From Chromatiales bacterium (GTDB lineage: Bacteria; Pseudomonadota; Gammaproteobacteria; UBA6429): DNA of 64,000 nt. The DNA is taken from assembly GCA_027076405.1 (NCBI GenBank), contig JALTJN010000526.1, positions 29,300 to 93,299 on the forward strand. Direction: 5' to 3'. The notes below the pieces were generated by a model, which ran no database searches, was not told where the DNA came from, and saw only the letters and a list, made by a program, of their open reading frames with translations. This document shows, piece by piece, positions 8,789 to 16,599 of this stretch; within the stretch, counting starts at the first letter, position 1, and each line of letters begins with the position of its first letter. The position numbers and the translations under genes were made by a program.

Positions 8789-9484
8789 ATGCGTTTTAAA
8801 ATATATCGCTATAACCCTGAACAAGACAAAAAACCTTATATGCAGGAGTTTGTTCTTGAGAATGTCACCGATGATATGATGCTTCGTGATGCCTTATTAT
8901 TAATAAAAGCAAAAGATGAGACATTAAGTTTTCGTCATTCATGTGGTGAAGGTGTGTGTGGCTCTGATGCGGTTAATATTAATGGTACCAATGGTCTTGC
9001 TTGCAAAACACGTGTTTCAGAATTAAAACAACCTATTGAAGTTCGTCCTGTACCAAGTATGCCGGTGATTAGAGATTTAGTGGTTGATATGGAACAGTTT
9101 TATCATCACTATCGTGCGGTTAAACCTTATCTCACTATTAAAGATCCCGTTCCCGAAGTTGAATTTAAGCAAACACCGGAGCAGCGTGAAAAATTAGATG
9201 GTTTGTACGAATGTATTTTATGCGGCTGCTGCACAACATCATGCCCATCCTTTTGGTGGAATCCGGATAAATTTCGTGGCCCGGCAGCATTACTGCAGTC
9301 ATACCGTTTTTTAGCTGATAGTCGTGATCAGGCAACCGCCGAACGATTACAGGAACTTGACGGGCCGTATCGTATGTTCCGTTGTCATTCGATTATGAAT
9401 TGTGTCAATGTTTGTCCTAAAGGCTTGAATCCAACCGAAGCCATTCATAGTATTAAGAAACTCATGGTGAAGGATTTAGTTTAA
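8789..9484 (+). CDS. sdhB: Succinate dehydrogenase iron-sulfur subunit
   Basis: Carries electrons from FAD to quinone through three Fe-S clusters. Cysteines for the [2Fe-2S] cluster are in CGEGVCGSDAVNINGTNGLAC-type spacing at about residues 52-73; the [4Fe-4S] motif is CILCGCCTTSCP (about 146-157) and the C-terminal cluster motif is CHSIMNCVNVCPKGLNP (about 195-211). The 231-residue size is normal. An aaGGTGaatt ribosome-binding site precedes the ATG. Its stop codon directly abuts the sdhE start. Confidence 0.98.
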   Translation: MRFKIYRYNPEQDKKPYMQEFVLENVTDDMMLRDALLLIKAKDETLSFRHSCGEGVCGSDAVNINGTNGLACKTRVSELKQPIEVRPVPSMPVIRDLVVDMEQFYHHYRAVKPYLTIKDPVPEVEFKQTPEQREKLDGLYECILCGCCTTSCPSFWWNPDKFRGPAALLQSYRFLADSRDQATAERLQELDGPYRMFRCHSIMNCVNVCPKGLNPTEAIHSIKKLMVKDLV

Positions 9485-9754
9485 ATGTTATTTCCGAATA
9501 ATTTAGCTGAGGATGAGGCACGTCTGCGCTGGCAATGTCGACGTGGCATGCTGGAGCTGGATTTAATGTTAGAGACTTTTGTTGAAAAACGTTATGCTGA
9601 TTTACCGAGAAAAACAAAAATTGCTTTCCATCAATTATTAAAATGCCAGGATCAGTTTTTACTGGACTATTTAATGGGGCAAGATATACCAACCGACAAG
9701 GATGTTGCTGATGTTGCAAAACAAGTTCGAGATGCCGCTGGACCTTGCAGTTAA
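9485..9754 (+). CDS. sdhE: FAD assembly factor SdhE
   Basis: Small cytoplasmic protein that promotes covalent flavinylation of SdhA. The 89-residue protein has the conserved RRGMLELD core (about residues 19-26, the RGxxE motif), with family residues around YADLPRKTK. The start follows the sdhB stop without any gap, so expression is tied to its client. This direct operon fusion to sdhCDAB is more explicit than in E. coli, where sdhE lies elsewhere with ygfX. Confidence 0.95.
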   Translation: MLFPNNLAEDEARLRWQCRRGMLELDLMLETFVEKRYADLPRKTKIAFHQLLKCQDQFLLDYLMGQDIPTDKDVADVAKQVRDAAGPCS

Positions 9755-10178
9755 ACCTTCAAAAATATTCTATTCTTATGTTGCTGCCGTTTTTTTATTA
9801 TCGTCGTTAGGTCTTTTTGCTTTAACATCACTCCCTGTCATTATTATTGTGGTTTTATTTATTAGTTTAATCATTATGACGTTAGCGATTATTAAAAAAA
9901 CACAGTTGCAGCAAATTTCTTTTTTAAGATTGAATTCAAAAGATGAATGGTCAATCGAAATTAATAAACGAAAAATTGATGATGTTAAGTTAAGTGGTGA
10001 ATGTATCGTTACGTATTTTCTTGTTTGGCTTAATTTTTCAACATGTAATCGTTTTGGTAGAAAAAAGGTTTACCACCTTTTGTTATTGCCTGATTCTACC
10101 GAGAAAGATTTATTACGGCAGTTGCGTGCACGGTTACGGTTTTTAAAAAGTAATACTGCAGACGATACAGATGTTTAA
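9732..10178 (+). CDS. ygfX: YgfX (CptA) family inner-membrane protein
   Basis: Members of this family are encoded next to sdhE; E. coli YgfX has been described as a toxin acting on cytoskeletal proteins, but the role is not settled. I choose ATG at 9732 (MPLDLAVKPSKI), which overlaps the end of sdhE by 23 bp; the in-frame ATG at 9702 would overlap further. The 148-residue protein has two adjacent membrane segments (about 14-36 and 38-56), then a soluble part with a W-rich centre (TYFLVWLNF) and the ending RQLRARLRFLKS. Similarity is mostly in layout, so function is inferred from context. Confidence 0.8.
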   Translation: MPLDLAVKPSKIFYSYVAAVFLLSSLGLFALTSLPVIIIVVLFISLIIMTLAIIKKTQLQQISFLRLNSKDEWSIEINKRKIDDVKLSGECIVTYFLVWLNFSTCNRFGRKKVYHLLLLPDSTEKDLLRQLRARLRFLKSNTADDTDV

Positions 10179-10186
10179 GGTTTTAT

Positions 10187-10217
10187 TGTAGGTCGGGCTT
10201 TATTAGCCCGAGGCTGT
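10187..10217. repeat. REP-like palindrome
   Basis: TGTAGGTCGGGCT, a TTATT loop and AGCCCGA form a 7-bp perfect hairpin at 10193-10211, between ygfX and the 3' end of nadB (convergent genes). The GTAGGTCGGGC...GCCCGA form resembles REP-type palindromes spread through many gammaproteobacterial genomes. No T-run follows on the plus strand, so it is not a standard intrinsic terminator. Only one copy is in the window. Confidence 0.5.
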
Positions 10218-10296
10218 GATAAAAAAATGCATAAATTAAATTATTAAAGATTAAACTCATTCATTTTATTTTCTCTCGTAAATTAAAGTGCAGAGT

Positions 10297-11904
10297 TTAG
10301 TTTCCGGGTATAAATCCCATTGGCCGTAGAATCGTATTTTCAGCCTTGGCATTTTCAATTAAATTTGGATGGTTTAATGTGTAATGTAAGCCGCGGCTTT
10401 CTTTACGATCTATGGCTGACTGTATAATCAAATCTGCCACCATGGCCAGATTACGTAGCTCCAGTAAATCACTGGTGACGCGAAAGTTACCATAGTATTC
10501 ATCAATTTCTTTCAGCAATAAGTTTACTCGACTTTTAGCCCGACGCAGACGCTTGTCGGTTCTGACAATTCCAACATAATCCCACATGAAACGACGTAGT
10601 TCATCCCAGTTATGTGTTACCACAACTTCTTCATCCGAGTCGGTCACTCGACTTTCATCCCAGCTTGGTAGCTGAATATTTTCTATTGAAGCGGGAGTTT
10701 GTTGTAAAATATGCTTGCTGACGGCCTGTGCAAAAACCAGGCATTCAAGAATAGAATTACTGGCCATTCGGTTTGCGCCATGTAAACCTGTAAATGCAGT
10801 TTCACCTATCGCATAAAGTTGTTTGATATCGGTTTGACCATTTTTGTCCGTCATTACACCACCACATGTATAATGTGCTGCTGGCACGACGGGGATTGGT
10901 TCTTTGGTGATATCGATACCAAATTCAAGACAACGTTCATAAATAGTCGGAAACATGCGGGTTATAAATTTTGCCGGTTTGTGGCTAATATCAAGATAAA
11001 CACACTCAGAACCCAGTCGTTTCATTTCATGATCGATAGCACGGGCTACAATGTCTCTGGGTGCAAGTTCTGCACGTTTATCAAACTTTTTCATAAACGA
11101 TGTGCCGTCAGGCAAGCGTAATATTCCGCCTTCACCCCGTACTGCTTCAGTGATTAAAAATGATTTTGCATCCGAGTGATAAAGGCAGGTCGGATGAAAT
11201 TGATTAAACTCCATATTTGCGACACGACAGCCGGCACGCCAGGCCATGGCGATACCATCACCGGTAGAAGTATCCGGATTGGTTGTATAAAGATAAACCT
11301 TACTTGCTCCGCCTGTTGCAATGACGGTATGTTGAGCATGGAATACTTCAACACGATTAAATTTTCGATCCAGAATATATGCACCAAGACAGGTATTGCT
11401 GTTTTTGCTGCCCATTTTTGTGCTGGTGATGAGATCAATTGCGTTGTGATGTTCATAAATCTCAATATTGGGGTGGGTACGAACTTTATGTTCAAGCGTT
11501 GTTTCAATGGCGCGACCACTGGCATCCTGAGCATGAATAATACGTCGCTGACTGTGGCCGCCTTCCCGCGTAAGGTGATAATCTTTATTGTCACTGGTGC
11601 GGGTAAATTTAATTCCTTGCTCAATTAACCATTTTATATTTTCAGCACCATGCTCAACAGTAAAGCGAACGATTTTTTCATTACAAAGATTGGCGCCTGC
11701 GGCGAGCGTATCCTGGATGTGAGATTCAATACTGTCTTTTGGATCAAGAACAGCGGCTACACCACCTTGGGCATAAAGTGTTGAACCTTCTCGCAATATA
11801 CCCTTTGAAATCAAAGAGATATGGTGAGAGTCTGCTAGCCGAAGAGCAAGACTTAAACCTGCGGCTCCACCGCCAATAATCAAAATATCTGTATTATGTT
11901 GCAT
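10297..11904 (-). CDS. nadB: L-aspartate oxidase
   Basis: Oxidises L-aspartate to iminoaspartate with FAD, the first step of NAD synthesis from aspartate. The 535-residue length fits (E. coli 540). The FAD Rossmann motif ILIIGGGAAGLSLALRLAD is at about 6-24; LYAQGGVAAVL, GEGGILRLPDG and GLHGANRMASNS follow the flavoprotein family pattern and distinguish it from SdhA by the ASNS form. A basic C-terminal helical domain (about 425-520) ends with SRGLHYTLNHP. It is divergent from rpoE across 232 bp, the arrangement seen with algU in Pseudomonas. Confidence 0.97.
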   Translation of the reverse strand: MQHNTDILIIGGGAAGLSLALRLADSHHISLISKGILREGSTLYAQGGVAAVLDPKDSIESHIQDTLAAGANLCNEKIVRFTVEHGAENIKWLIEQGIKFTRTSDNKDYHLTREGGHSQRRIIHAQDASGRAIETTLEHKVRTHPNIEIYEHHNAIDLITSTKMGSKNSNTCLGAYILDRKFNRVEVFHAQHTVIATGGASKVYLYTTNPDTSTGDGIAMAWRAGCRVANMEFNQFHPTCLYHSDAKSFLITEAVRGEGGILRLPDGTSFMKKFDKRAELAPRDIVARAIDHEMKRLGSECVYLDISHKPAKFITRMFPTIYERCLEFGIDITKEPIPVVPAAHYTCGGVMTDKNGQTDIKQLYAIGETAFTGLHGANRMASNSILECLVFAQAVSKHILQQTPASIENIQLPSWDESRVTDSDEEVVVTHNWDELRRFMWDYVGIVRTDKRLRRAKSRVNLLLKEIDEYYGNFRVTSDLLELRNLAMVADLIIQSAIDRKESRGLHYTLNHPNLIENAKAENTILRPMGFIPGN

Positions 11905-12060
11905 GAAAAACGTGATTCTCTATATCGTAATAATGAAAGGTGATAAAGTAGCCCGATATGATTCTACCCTAATAAGGGATGAATAAAACATGGCAAAATC
12001 AGCTTGCAGAAACAAAATTCGATATGCTGTTTGACAAGAAGAAAAATATTGCCTGAATAT

Positions 12061-12087
12061 GAACTCTATCCCGACTCTATTGTCTAT
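12061..12087 (+). promoter_or_regulatory. Candidate sigma-E dependent promoter of rpoE
   Basis: GAACTC (12061-12066) and TCTAT (12083-12087) are 16 bp apart, 49 bp before rpoE. The sigma-E consensus is close to GAACTT, 16-17 bp, TCTRA. rpoE genes are commonly autoregulated from such a site. Each box has one deviation from consensus, so the call is tentative. Confidence 0.35.
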
Positions 12088-12136
12088 TTTTATGTTCGGG
12101 AACCTTTAAAAATCATGAAGGATAAGGAATACCCGA

Positions 12137-12712
12137 ATGGGTGAAAGAAGTATAGATCAAGCGTTGGTTGAGCGCGTACAGAAAGGTGATAAAAAAGCAT
12201 TTGATGTGCTGGTTCTTAAATACCAGCAACGGGTGATGAATATTTTATCGCGCTATGTCCGCGATCCCTCTGAGGTTCAGGATTTAGCTCAGGAAACGTT
12301 TATTAAAGCCTATCGTGCATTAGCAACATTTCGCGGGGATAGTGCTTTTTATACTTGGGTTTATCGTATCGCGATAAATACTGCAAAGAATTTTATTGTA
12401 GCTCAGGGGCGCCGTCCTCCTAAAGATGACATTGAAGCCTCCGAAGCAGAACAATATTCGAGCGCAGACGGGTTACGTGAACATGCCTCTCCAGAAAGAA
12501 TACTACTCAAGGACGAAATTGCTGAAATGGTATTTAGTACGATTGATGAATTGCCGGAAGATTTAAAGATGGCAATAACATTAAGGGAAATTGAGGGACT
12601 CAGTTATGAAGAAATTGCTGAAACCATGTCATGTCCGATCGGTACGGTAAGATCACGTATTTTCAGGGCGCGAGAAACAATCGACGAAAAATTAGGACCA
12701 CTACTCAATTAA
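12137..12712 (+). CDS. rpoE: RNA polymerase sigma factor RpoE (AlgU type)
   Basis: ECF sigma factor that directs transcription of envelope-stress genes. At 191 residues it equals the E. coli length. Region 2 spans about 20-95 with DLAQETFIKAYRAL (about 51-64) and SAFYTWVYRIA (about 74-84); region 4 spans about 130-185 with EGLSYEEIAETMSCPIGTVR, the recognition helix-turn-helix. The next genes encode its anti-sigma factor RseA, the regulator RseB, RseC and a DegP-type protease, so the whole envelope-stress cassette is here. Confidence 0.98.
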   Translation: MGERSIDQALVERVQKGDKKAFDVLVLKYQQRVMNILSRYVRDPSEVQDLAQETFIKAYRALATFRGDSAFYTWVYRIAINTAKNFIVAQGRRPPKDDIEASEAEQYSSADGLREHASPERILLKDEIAEMVFSTIDELPEDLKMAITLREIEGLSYEEIAETMSCPIGTVRSRIFRARETIDEKLGPLLN

Positions 12713-12735
12713 GTTTGATGGAATAGGTGAAAACG

Positions 12736-13305
12736 ATGAATGATAAAACTGATAAATTATCTGCTTTAATGGACGGTGAGCTTCATGATGCCGACAAATA
12801 TTGCGAACAGCTTTCTAAAGACAGTGAATTACAGGCAGTTTGGCAACGCTATCATTTAGTTCGAGATGCTATGAAAGGCCAGCTATCAGATTTTCCTGCG
12901 CTGGATGTTTCTGCTGCGGTGAGCCAGTCATTAAAAAATGAGCCGGTTATTCTTACGCCGCTTTGGCGTCGTTTAAGTCCGCGTTATGTTATGAAGCAAG
13001 CTGCAGGTTTAGCGGTTGCTGCTGCGGTTGGTACTCTTGCTGTTATTAGTGTGCAACAAACACAATTAAATTCTTCAGATGATATTCAGGTTGTTGCTAC
13101 TGCAACCACAGCAGCACAAATAAAGCCCGGTCAAATTCGACAAGTCAGCTTTACTACGCGTGAAAAACTGGACTCGGCAGTTGAATCAAAACTAAGTAGT
13201 TACCTGGTTAATCATAATGAATTTTCTGCCACTGTACGTGTTAGTGGTGTTATGCCATATACGCGTATTGTCAGTTTTGTTCCTGCTTCATCGCCTGCAA
13301 AATAG
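12736..13305 (+). CDS. rseA: Anti-sigma-E factor RseA (MucA)
   Basis: Inner-membrane protein that holds RpoE inactive until cleaved by DegS and RseP. I choose ATG 12736 because AGGTG at 12725-12729 is well placed for it; GTG at 12727 would overlap that site. The 189-residue protein starts DKLSALMDGEL, the anti-sigma N-terminal signature, with WQRYHLVRDAMKG at about 40-52. One membrane segment (about 94-113, rich in Ala and Val) divides cytoplasmic and periplasmic halves. It lies 23 bp after rpoE and 7 bp before rseB. Confidence 0.93.
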   Translation: MNDKTDKLSALMDGELHDADKYCEQLSKDSELQAVWQRYHLVRDAMKGQLSDFPALDVSAAVSQSLKNEPVILTPLWRRLSPRYVMKQAAGLAVAAAVGTLAVISVQQTQLNSSDDIQVVATATTAAQIKPGQIRQVSFTTREKLDSAVESKLSSYLVNHNEFSATVRVSGVMPYTRIVSFVPASSPAK

Positions 13306-13312
13306 GTTAATA

Positions 13313-14287
13313 ATGATAAATAAGTTTGTTTCATTTTTAGTATTACTTACAGTTACCTCTTCAGCATTTGCCGATCATCCTAAAGCGGATATTGAAAAGT
13401 GGCTGGCGAAAATGCACCATGCTGCACATATGCTGAATTACGATGGTATTTTTGTTTATGGACAAAATAATGAACTGACTTCAATGCAAATTTTTCACAG
13501 TGTTGATAAAAAAGGCGAATATGAACGTTTGATTTCTCTTGATGGTAGTGGCCGGGAAGTGATTCGTAGTGGTGATACGGTAACGTGTATTTTACCCGAT
13601 AAAAAATCAGTTGTAGTTGATAAAAGTCAGCCAAAGACAGAGTATCCTCCAACCTTCCCGCTTAAAATATCTCAGTTATTAAAAACATATCGTTTTCATT
13701 TCGCGGAAGATGGCATGGTAGCAGGACAAGTTGCCAAACAATTAATTATTAGCCCTAAAGATAAATACCGGTATGGACATGCTCTCTGGATTGATGCCAA
13801 AACAGGATTATTGCTGAAAGATCATCTGATAGGTGAAAATGGCAAAATTGTTGAACAGTTTATGTTTACGCAAGTAAATTATCCCGAGTCGATTGAAAGA
13901 AAGCTTTTATTATCAACGAGTCAAAATAAAAAATTTACCTGGTATGAAGCAAAAGATGAAAAGACATACCATAAAAAACAGGAAAATATAAACTGGAAGG
14001 TGACCAGGATCCCCGCTGGTTTTAAGCCGGGTGTAAAGCGTCACCATAAAATGACAATGAGTAATATGCCTGTCGAACACTTTATGTTTTCAGATGGTTT
14101 ATCGTCTATCTCTATATTTGTTGAAAAGCAAATGGAGCATAGTAAAAACCTGATGGGTAGTTCAACCATGGGAGCTGTTAGTGCTTATGGTCGTTCTATT
14201 GGTCAGTATCATGTCACTGTTGTTGGTGAAGTACCACAAGTTACAGTGAAAATGATGGGTGATTCATTACAGCAGATTAATCAATAA
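13313..14287 (+). CDS. rseB: Sigma-E factor regulatory protein RseB (MucB)
   Basis: Periplasmic protein that binds RseA, shields it from DegS and senses mislocalised lipoprotein or LPS. ATG 13313 gives a clean signal peptide, MINKFVSFLVLLTVTSSAFA, cleaved before DHPK; an upstream in-frame start would bury the signal peptide within rseA. The 324-residue protein has the MucB/RseB N-terminal lolA-like domain with MLNYDGIFVYGQNNELTSMQ-type sequence at about 37-56 and a C-terminal domain from about 215 with AGFKPGVKRHHKM. Confidence 0.94.
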   Translation: MINKFVSFLVLLTVTSSAFADHPKADIEKWLAKMHHAAHMLNYDGIFVYGQNNELTSMQIFHSVDKKGEYERLISLDGSGREVIRSGDTVTCILPDKKSVVVDKSQPKTEYPPTFPLKISQLLKTYRFHFAEDGMVAGQVAKQLIISPKDKYRYGHALWIDAKTGLLLKDHLIGENGKIVEQFMFTQVNYPESIERKLLLSTSQNKKFTWYEAKDEKTYHKKQENINWKVTRIPAGFKPGVKRHHKMTMSNMPVEHFMFSDGLSSISIFVEKQMEHSKNLMGSSTMGAVSAYGRSIGQYHVTVVGEVPQVTVKMMGDSLQQINQ

Positions 14288-14298
14288 ACTAATTATTT

Positions 14299-14775
14299 AT
14301 GATCACTGAAAACGCAACAGTTATTGAAATTAAAAACAACCAGACATGGATAGAAACACATCGAAAATCTGCCTGCGGACAGTGTAGTGCAAATAAAGGA
14401 TGTGGAACGTCAGTTTTGTCTAAAGTGATGGGGAATAAACTCTCTACAATGAAAGCAATTAACAAAGTTAATGCAGAAGTTGGAGACGAGGTACTTGTCG
14501 GATTAAATGAAAACTCTTTGTTGAAAGGGGCTTTCATGACATATATGTCACCTTTACTATATTTGTTCGCCTTTTCATTTATTGGTCAATATCTTGCTGA
14601 TGCCTTAAATATTACTGGTGGTGAATGGTTTGTGATTGTTTTTGCTGCCTTGGGTTTTTATCTGGGAATGCAAAAGCTAAAGAAATTTTCAGGGTCTATA
14701 CTTGAAGATGAAAATTATCAGCCCATTATATTAAAAAAAATTAATTCTAATTTTGTCAATTTATTAAGAGAGTAA
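14299..14775 (+). CDS. rseC: Sigma-E regulatory protein RseC (MucC)
   Basis: Inner-membrane protein of the RseC/MucC family, connected to envelope-stress control and to electron transfer (related to RsxC-associated SoxR reduction). The 158-residue protein has the N-terminal cysteine cluster CGQCSANKGCGTS (about residues 28-40), a small soluble domain, then two membrane segments (about 80-100 and 107-124). It lies 11 bp after rseB and 4 bp before the mucD gene, so it is part of the same transcript. Confidence 0.9.
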   Translation: MITENATVIEIKNNQTWIETHRKSACGQCSANKGCGTSVLSKVMGNKLSTMKAINKVNAEVGDEVLVGLNENSLLKGAFMTYMSPLLYLFAFSFIGQYLADALNITGGEWFVIVFAALGFYLGMQKLKKFSGSILEDENYQPIILKKINSNFVNLLRE

Positions 14776-14779
14776 AAAT

Positions 14780-16240
14780 ATGTCGATAACGGCAAATAAA
14801 AAGTTTGTAAATGTAACCAGTTTTTTTCTGTTTTTATTTATGAGCTTTAATGTTTCAGCCAGATTGTCAGGCTTACCTGATTTCACTCATTTAGTTGAAG
14901 AATACAGTGATGCGGTTGTTAATATAAGTACAACTCAAATAGTCAAAAAAGGTGTTGGTGGAATACATCAAATACCCGGTATGCCAAAAGATGGTCCTTT
15001 TGGAGAACTGTTTAAAAAGTTCTTTGAACAACAGAAATTCAATAAAAATAGTTTTTCTCAAAAAAATAATAATTCTTATATTCAGACCAGACAAACCAAT
15101 GACTCTTTAGGTTCAGGATTTATTATTGACTCTGACGGTTATGTTGTGACAAACCATCATGTTGTTAAAGATGCAGATGAAATTATTGTACGTTTGAAGG
15201 ATCGTCGGGAATTAAAAGCTACGGTTGTAGGCTCTGATCCACGAAGTGATATTGCTTTATTAAAAATTGAAGCGGATAACCTTCCTGTTGTTAAAATTGG
15301 TGAATCTAAAAACTTAAAAGTGGGTTCATGGGTCATGGCAATCGGTTCTCCTTTCGGTTTTGATCATTCTGTTTCGGTCGGAGTGATTAGTGCAACAGGA
15401 CGTACTTTACCAAGTGAAAGTTATGTACCGTTTATTCAGACAGATGTCGCAATAAACCCGGGTAACTCGGGTGGCCCGCTTTTTAATCTGGATGGAGAAG
15501 TAATTGGTATTAACTCGCAAATATATAGTCGTACCGGTGGGTTTATGGGGCTGTCATTTGCCATTCCTATCGATGTAGCAAAAAATATTGTTGAACAATT
15601 AAAAAGTGATGGTCATGCACGATGGGGCTGGTTAGGTGTATTGATTCAGGATGTCAACAAGGAACTGGCAGAATCATTTGGTATGAAAAAACCAATGGGT
15701 GCTGTTGTGTTACGTGTGATGGATGATACTCCTGCGAAAAAAGCGGGCATCGAAGTGGGGGATGTTATTACGCATTTTAATAACAGTGTTATCTCTCGTT
15801 CTTCAGACTTGCCGCTCGCTGTAGGACGTTCAACTATTGGCAGTCGAGTAAAGGTTAAAATAATTCGTGATGGTAAACAAAAACGGTTAACTGTAAAAAT
15901 AGCTGAGCTACCGGCAGAAGATGAATTAGCGCAGAAAAATAATAAGCCACATACTGCAAAAAGTAACAGGCTTAATATTGAAGTTACTACATTAACTAAA
16001 GAACAGAAAAAACGAGCAAATGTTGATAGTGGTGTACTGGTTCAATCTGTAGCCGACGGGGCTGCAGCGAAAGCGGGTATTCGTCGTGGTGACATATTGC
16101 TTAAAATACACGGACAAGCAATAAAAAGCACAAAACAATTTTTGAAAATTGTTAAAAAATTACCTGAAGACAAGTGGATTCGGGTTTTAATTCAGCGTGG
16201 AGATTCTCCTCGCTATATTCCTCTTAAAATTGGTGAGTAA
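14780..16240 (+). CDS. mucD: Periplasmic serine protease, DegP/MucD type
   Basis: Do-like protease and chaperone that removes misfolded envelope proteins. The 486-residue protein has a signal peptide (about 1-27, ending FNVSA), the trypsin-like domain with catalytic His127 (TNHHVV), Asp157 (RSDIALLKI) and Ser230 (NPGNSGGPL), then two PDZ domains at about 285-375 and 395-480. Position at the end of the rpoE-rseABC operon matches Pseudomonas mucD. Between the signal peptide and the protease domain is an unusually Asn- and Gln-rich linker (about 85-106). Confidence 0.95.
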   Translation: MSITANKKFVNVTSFFLFLFMSFNVSARLSGLPDFTHLVEEYSDAVVNISTTQIVKKGVGGIHQIPGMPKDGPFGELFKKFFEQQKFNKNSFSQKNNNSYIQTRQTNDSLGSGFIIDSDGYVVTNHHVVKDADEIIVRLKDRRELKATVVGSDPRSDIALLKIEADNLPVVKIGESKNLKVGSWVMAIGSPFGFDHSVSVGVISATGRTLPSESYVPFIQTDVAINPGNSGGPLFNLDGEVIGINSQIYSRTGGFMGLSFAIPIDVAKNIVEQLKSDGHARWGWLGVLIQDVNKELAESFGMKKPMGAVVLRVMDDTPAKKAGIEVGDVITHFNNSVISRSSDLPLAVGRSTIGSRVKVKIIRDGKQKRLTVKIAELPAEDELAQKNNKPHTAKSNRLNIEVTTLTKEQKKRANVDSGVLVQSVADGAAAKAGIRRGDILLKIHGQAIKSTKQFLKIVKKLPEDKWIRVLIQRGDSPRYIPLKIGE

Positions 16241-16248
16241 TCGCGAAT

Positions 16249-16509
16249 ATGTCTGGCAGCCAATTAACGGTTTATAGTCGGGTTGGCTGCCATTTATGCG
16301 AAGAAATGGAAAATATACTCCCCGAATATCTCGATAATGCGGGGTTGTCTTTTAATGTTGTTTATATTGATGATAATCCCGATTTAGAACAGCTATATGG
16401 AACCTTGGTGCCCGTGTTAAAAGCAGGGCAAACCGAGATATGCCACTATTTTCTTGATATAAAAGCCTTGCAACAGTATATAAGCGAGCAGGGAAATCCG
16501 TTAAACTAG
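16249..16509 (+). CDS. Glutaredoxin-like protein (DUF836 family)
   Basis: An 86-residue thioredoxin-fold protein with a redox motif CHLC at about residues 14-17 (SRVGCHLCEEME) and the cis-proline region TLVPVLKAG. The family is often found between mucD and lepA in gammaproteobacteria, as here: it begins 8 bp after mucD and is followed by a strong terminator. It probably takes part in thiol-disulfide exchange in the cytoplasm (no signal peptide), but no substrate is known to me. Confidence 0.85.
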   Translation: MSGSQLTVYSRVGCHLCEEMENILPEYLDNAGLSFNVVYIDDNPDLEQLYGTLVPVLKAGQTEICHYFLDIKALQQYISEQGNPLN

Positions 16510-16543
16510 CAGATTATGTGTATTGTGGACTTTTGTCCTGTTT

Positions 16544-16567
16544 AAGGCGCTAAATGCGCTTTTTTTG
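16544..16567 (+). terminator. Rho-independent terminator after the rpoE-mucD operon
   Basis: AAGGCGC (16544-16550), loop TAAAT, GCGCTTT (16555-16561), continuing as a run of seven T. The stem is 7 bp with one G-T pair. It separates the envelope-stress operon from lepA. Confidence 0.8.
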
Positions 16568-16599
16568 TGTTTAACGGAGTAGTTTGTGAGACGTTTTCT

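Noticed and set aside
9702..9731. Longer form of ygfX starting at ATG 9702
   Set aside because: The extra ten residues lie inside sdhE, and ATG 9732 gives the expected N-terminus before the first membrane segment.
11154..11628. Long open frames on both strands inside nadB
   Set aside because: They run in other frames of a clearly recognised enzyme gene, and their translations show no domain or start-site support.
12095..12104. GTTCGGGAAC dyad upstream of rpoE as a LexA-type or other operator
   Set aside because: It is short (4-nt arms), lacks the CTG-N10-CAG form of LexA, and no matching copy is seen elsewhere in the window.
13217..13312. Extended rseB start within the rseA coding region
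   Set aside because: It would put about 32 residues before a complete signal peptide; ATG 13313 gives a normal exported protein.
16567..16599. Upstream GTG start of lepA
   Set aside because: It lies at the foot of the terminator and adds eleven residues not seen in LepA proteins; GTG 16600 matches the family start.
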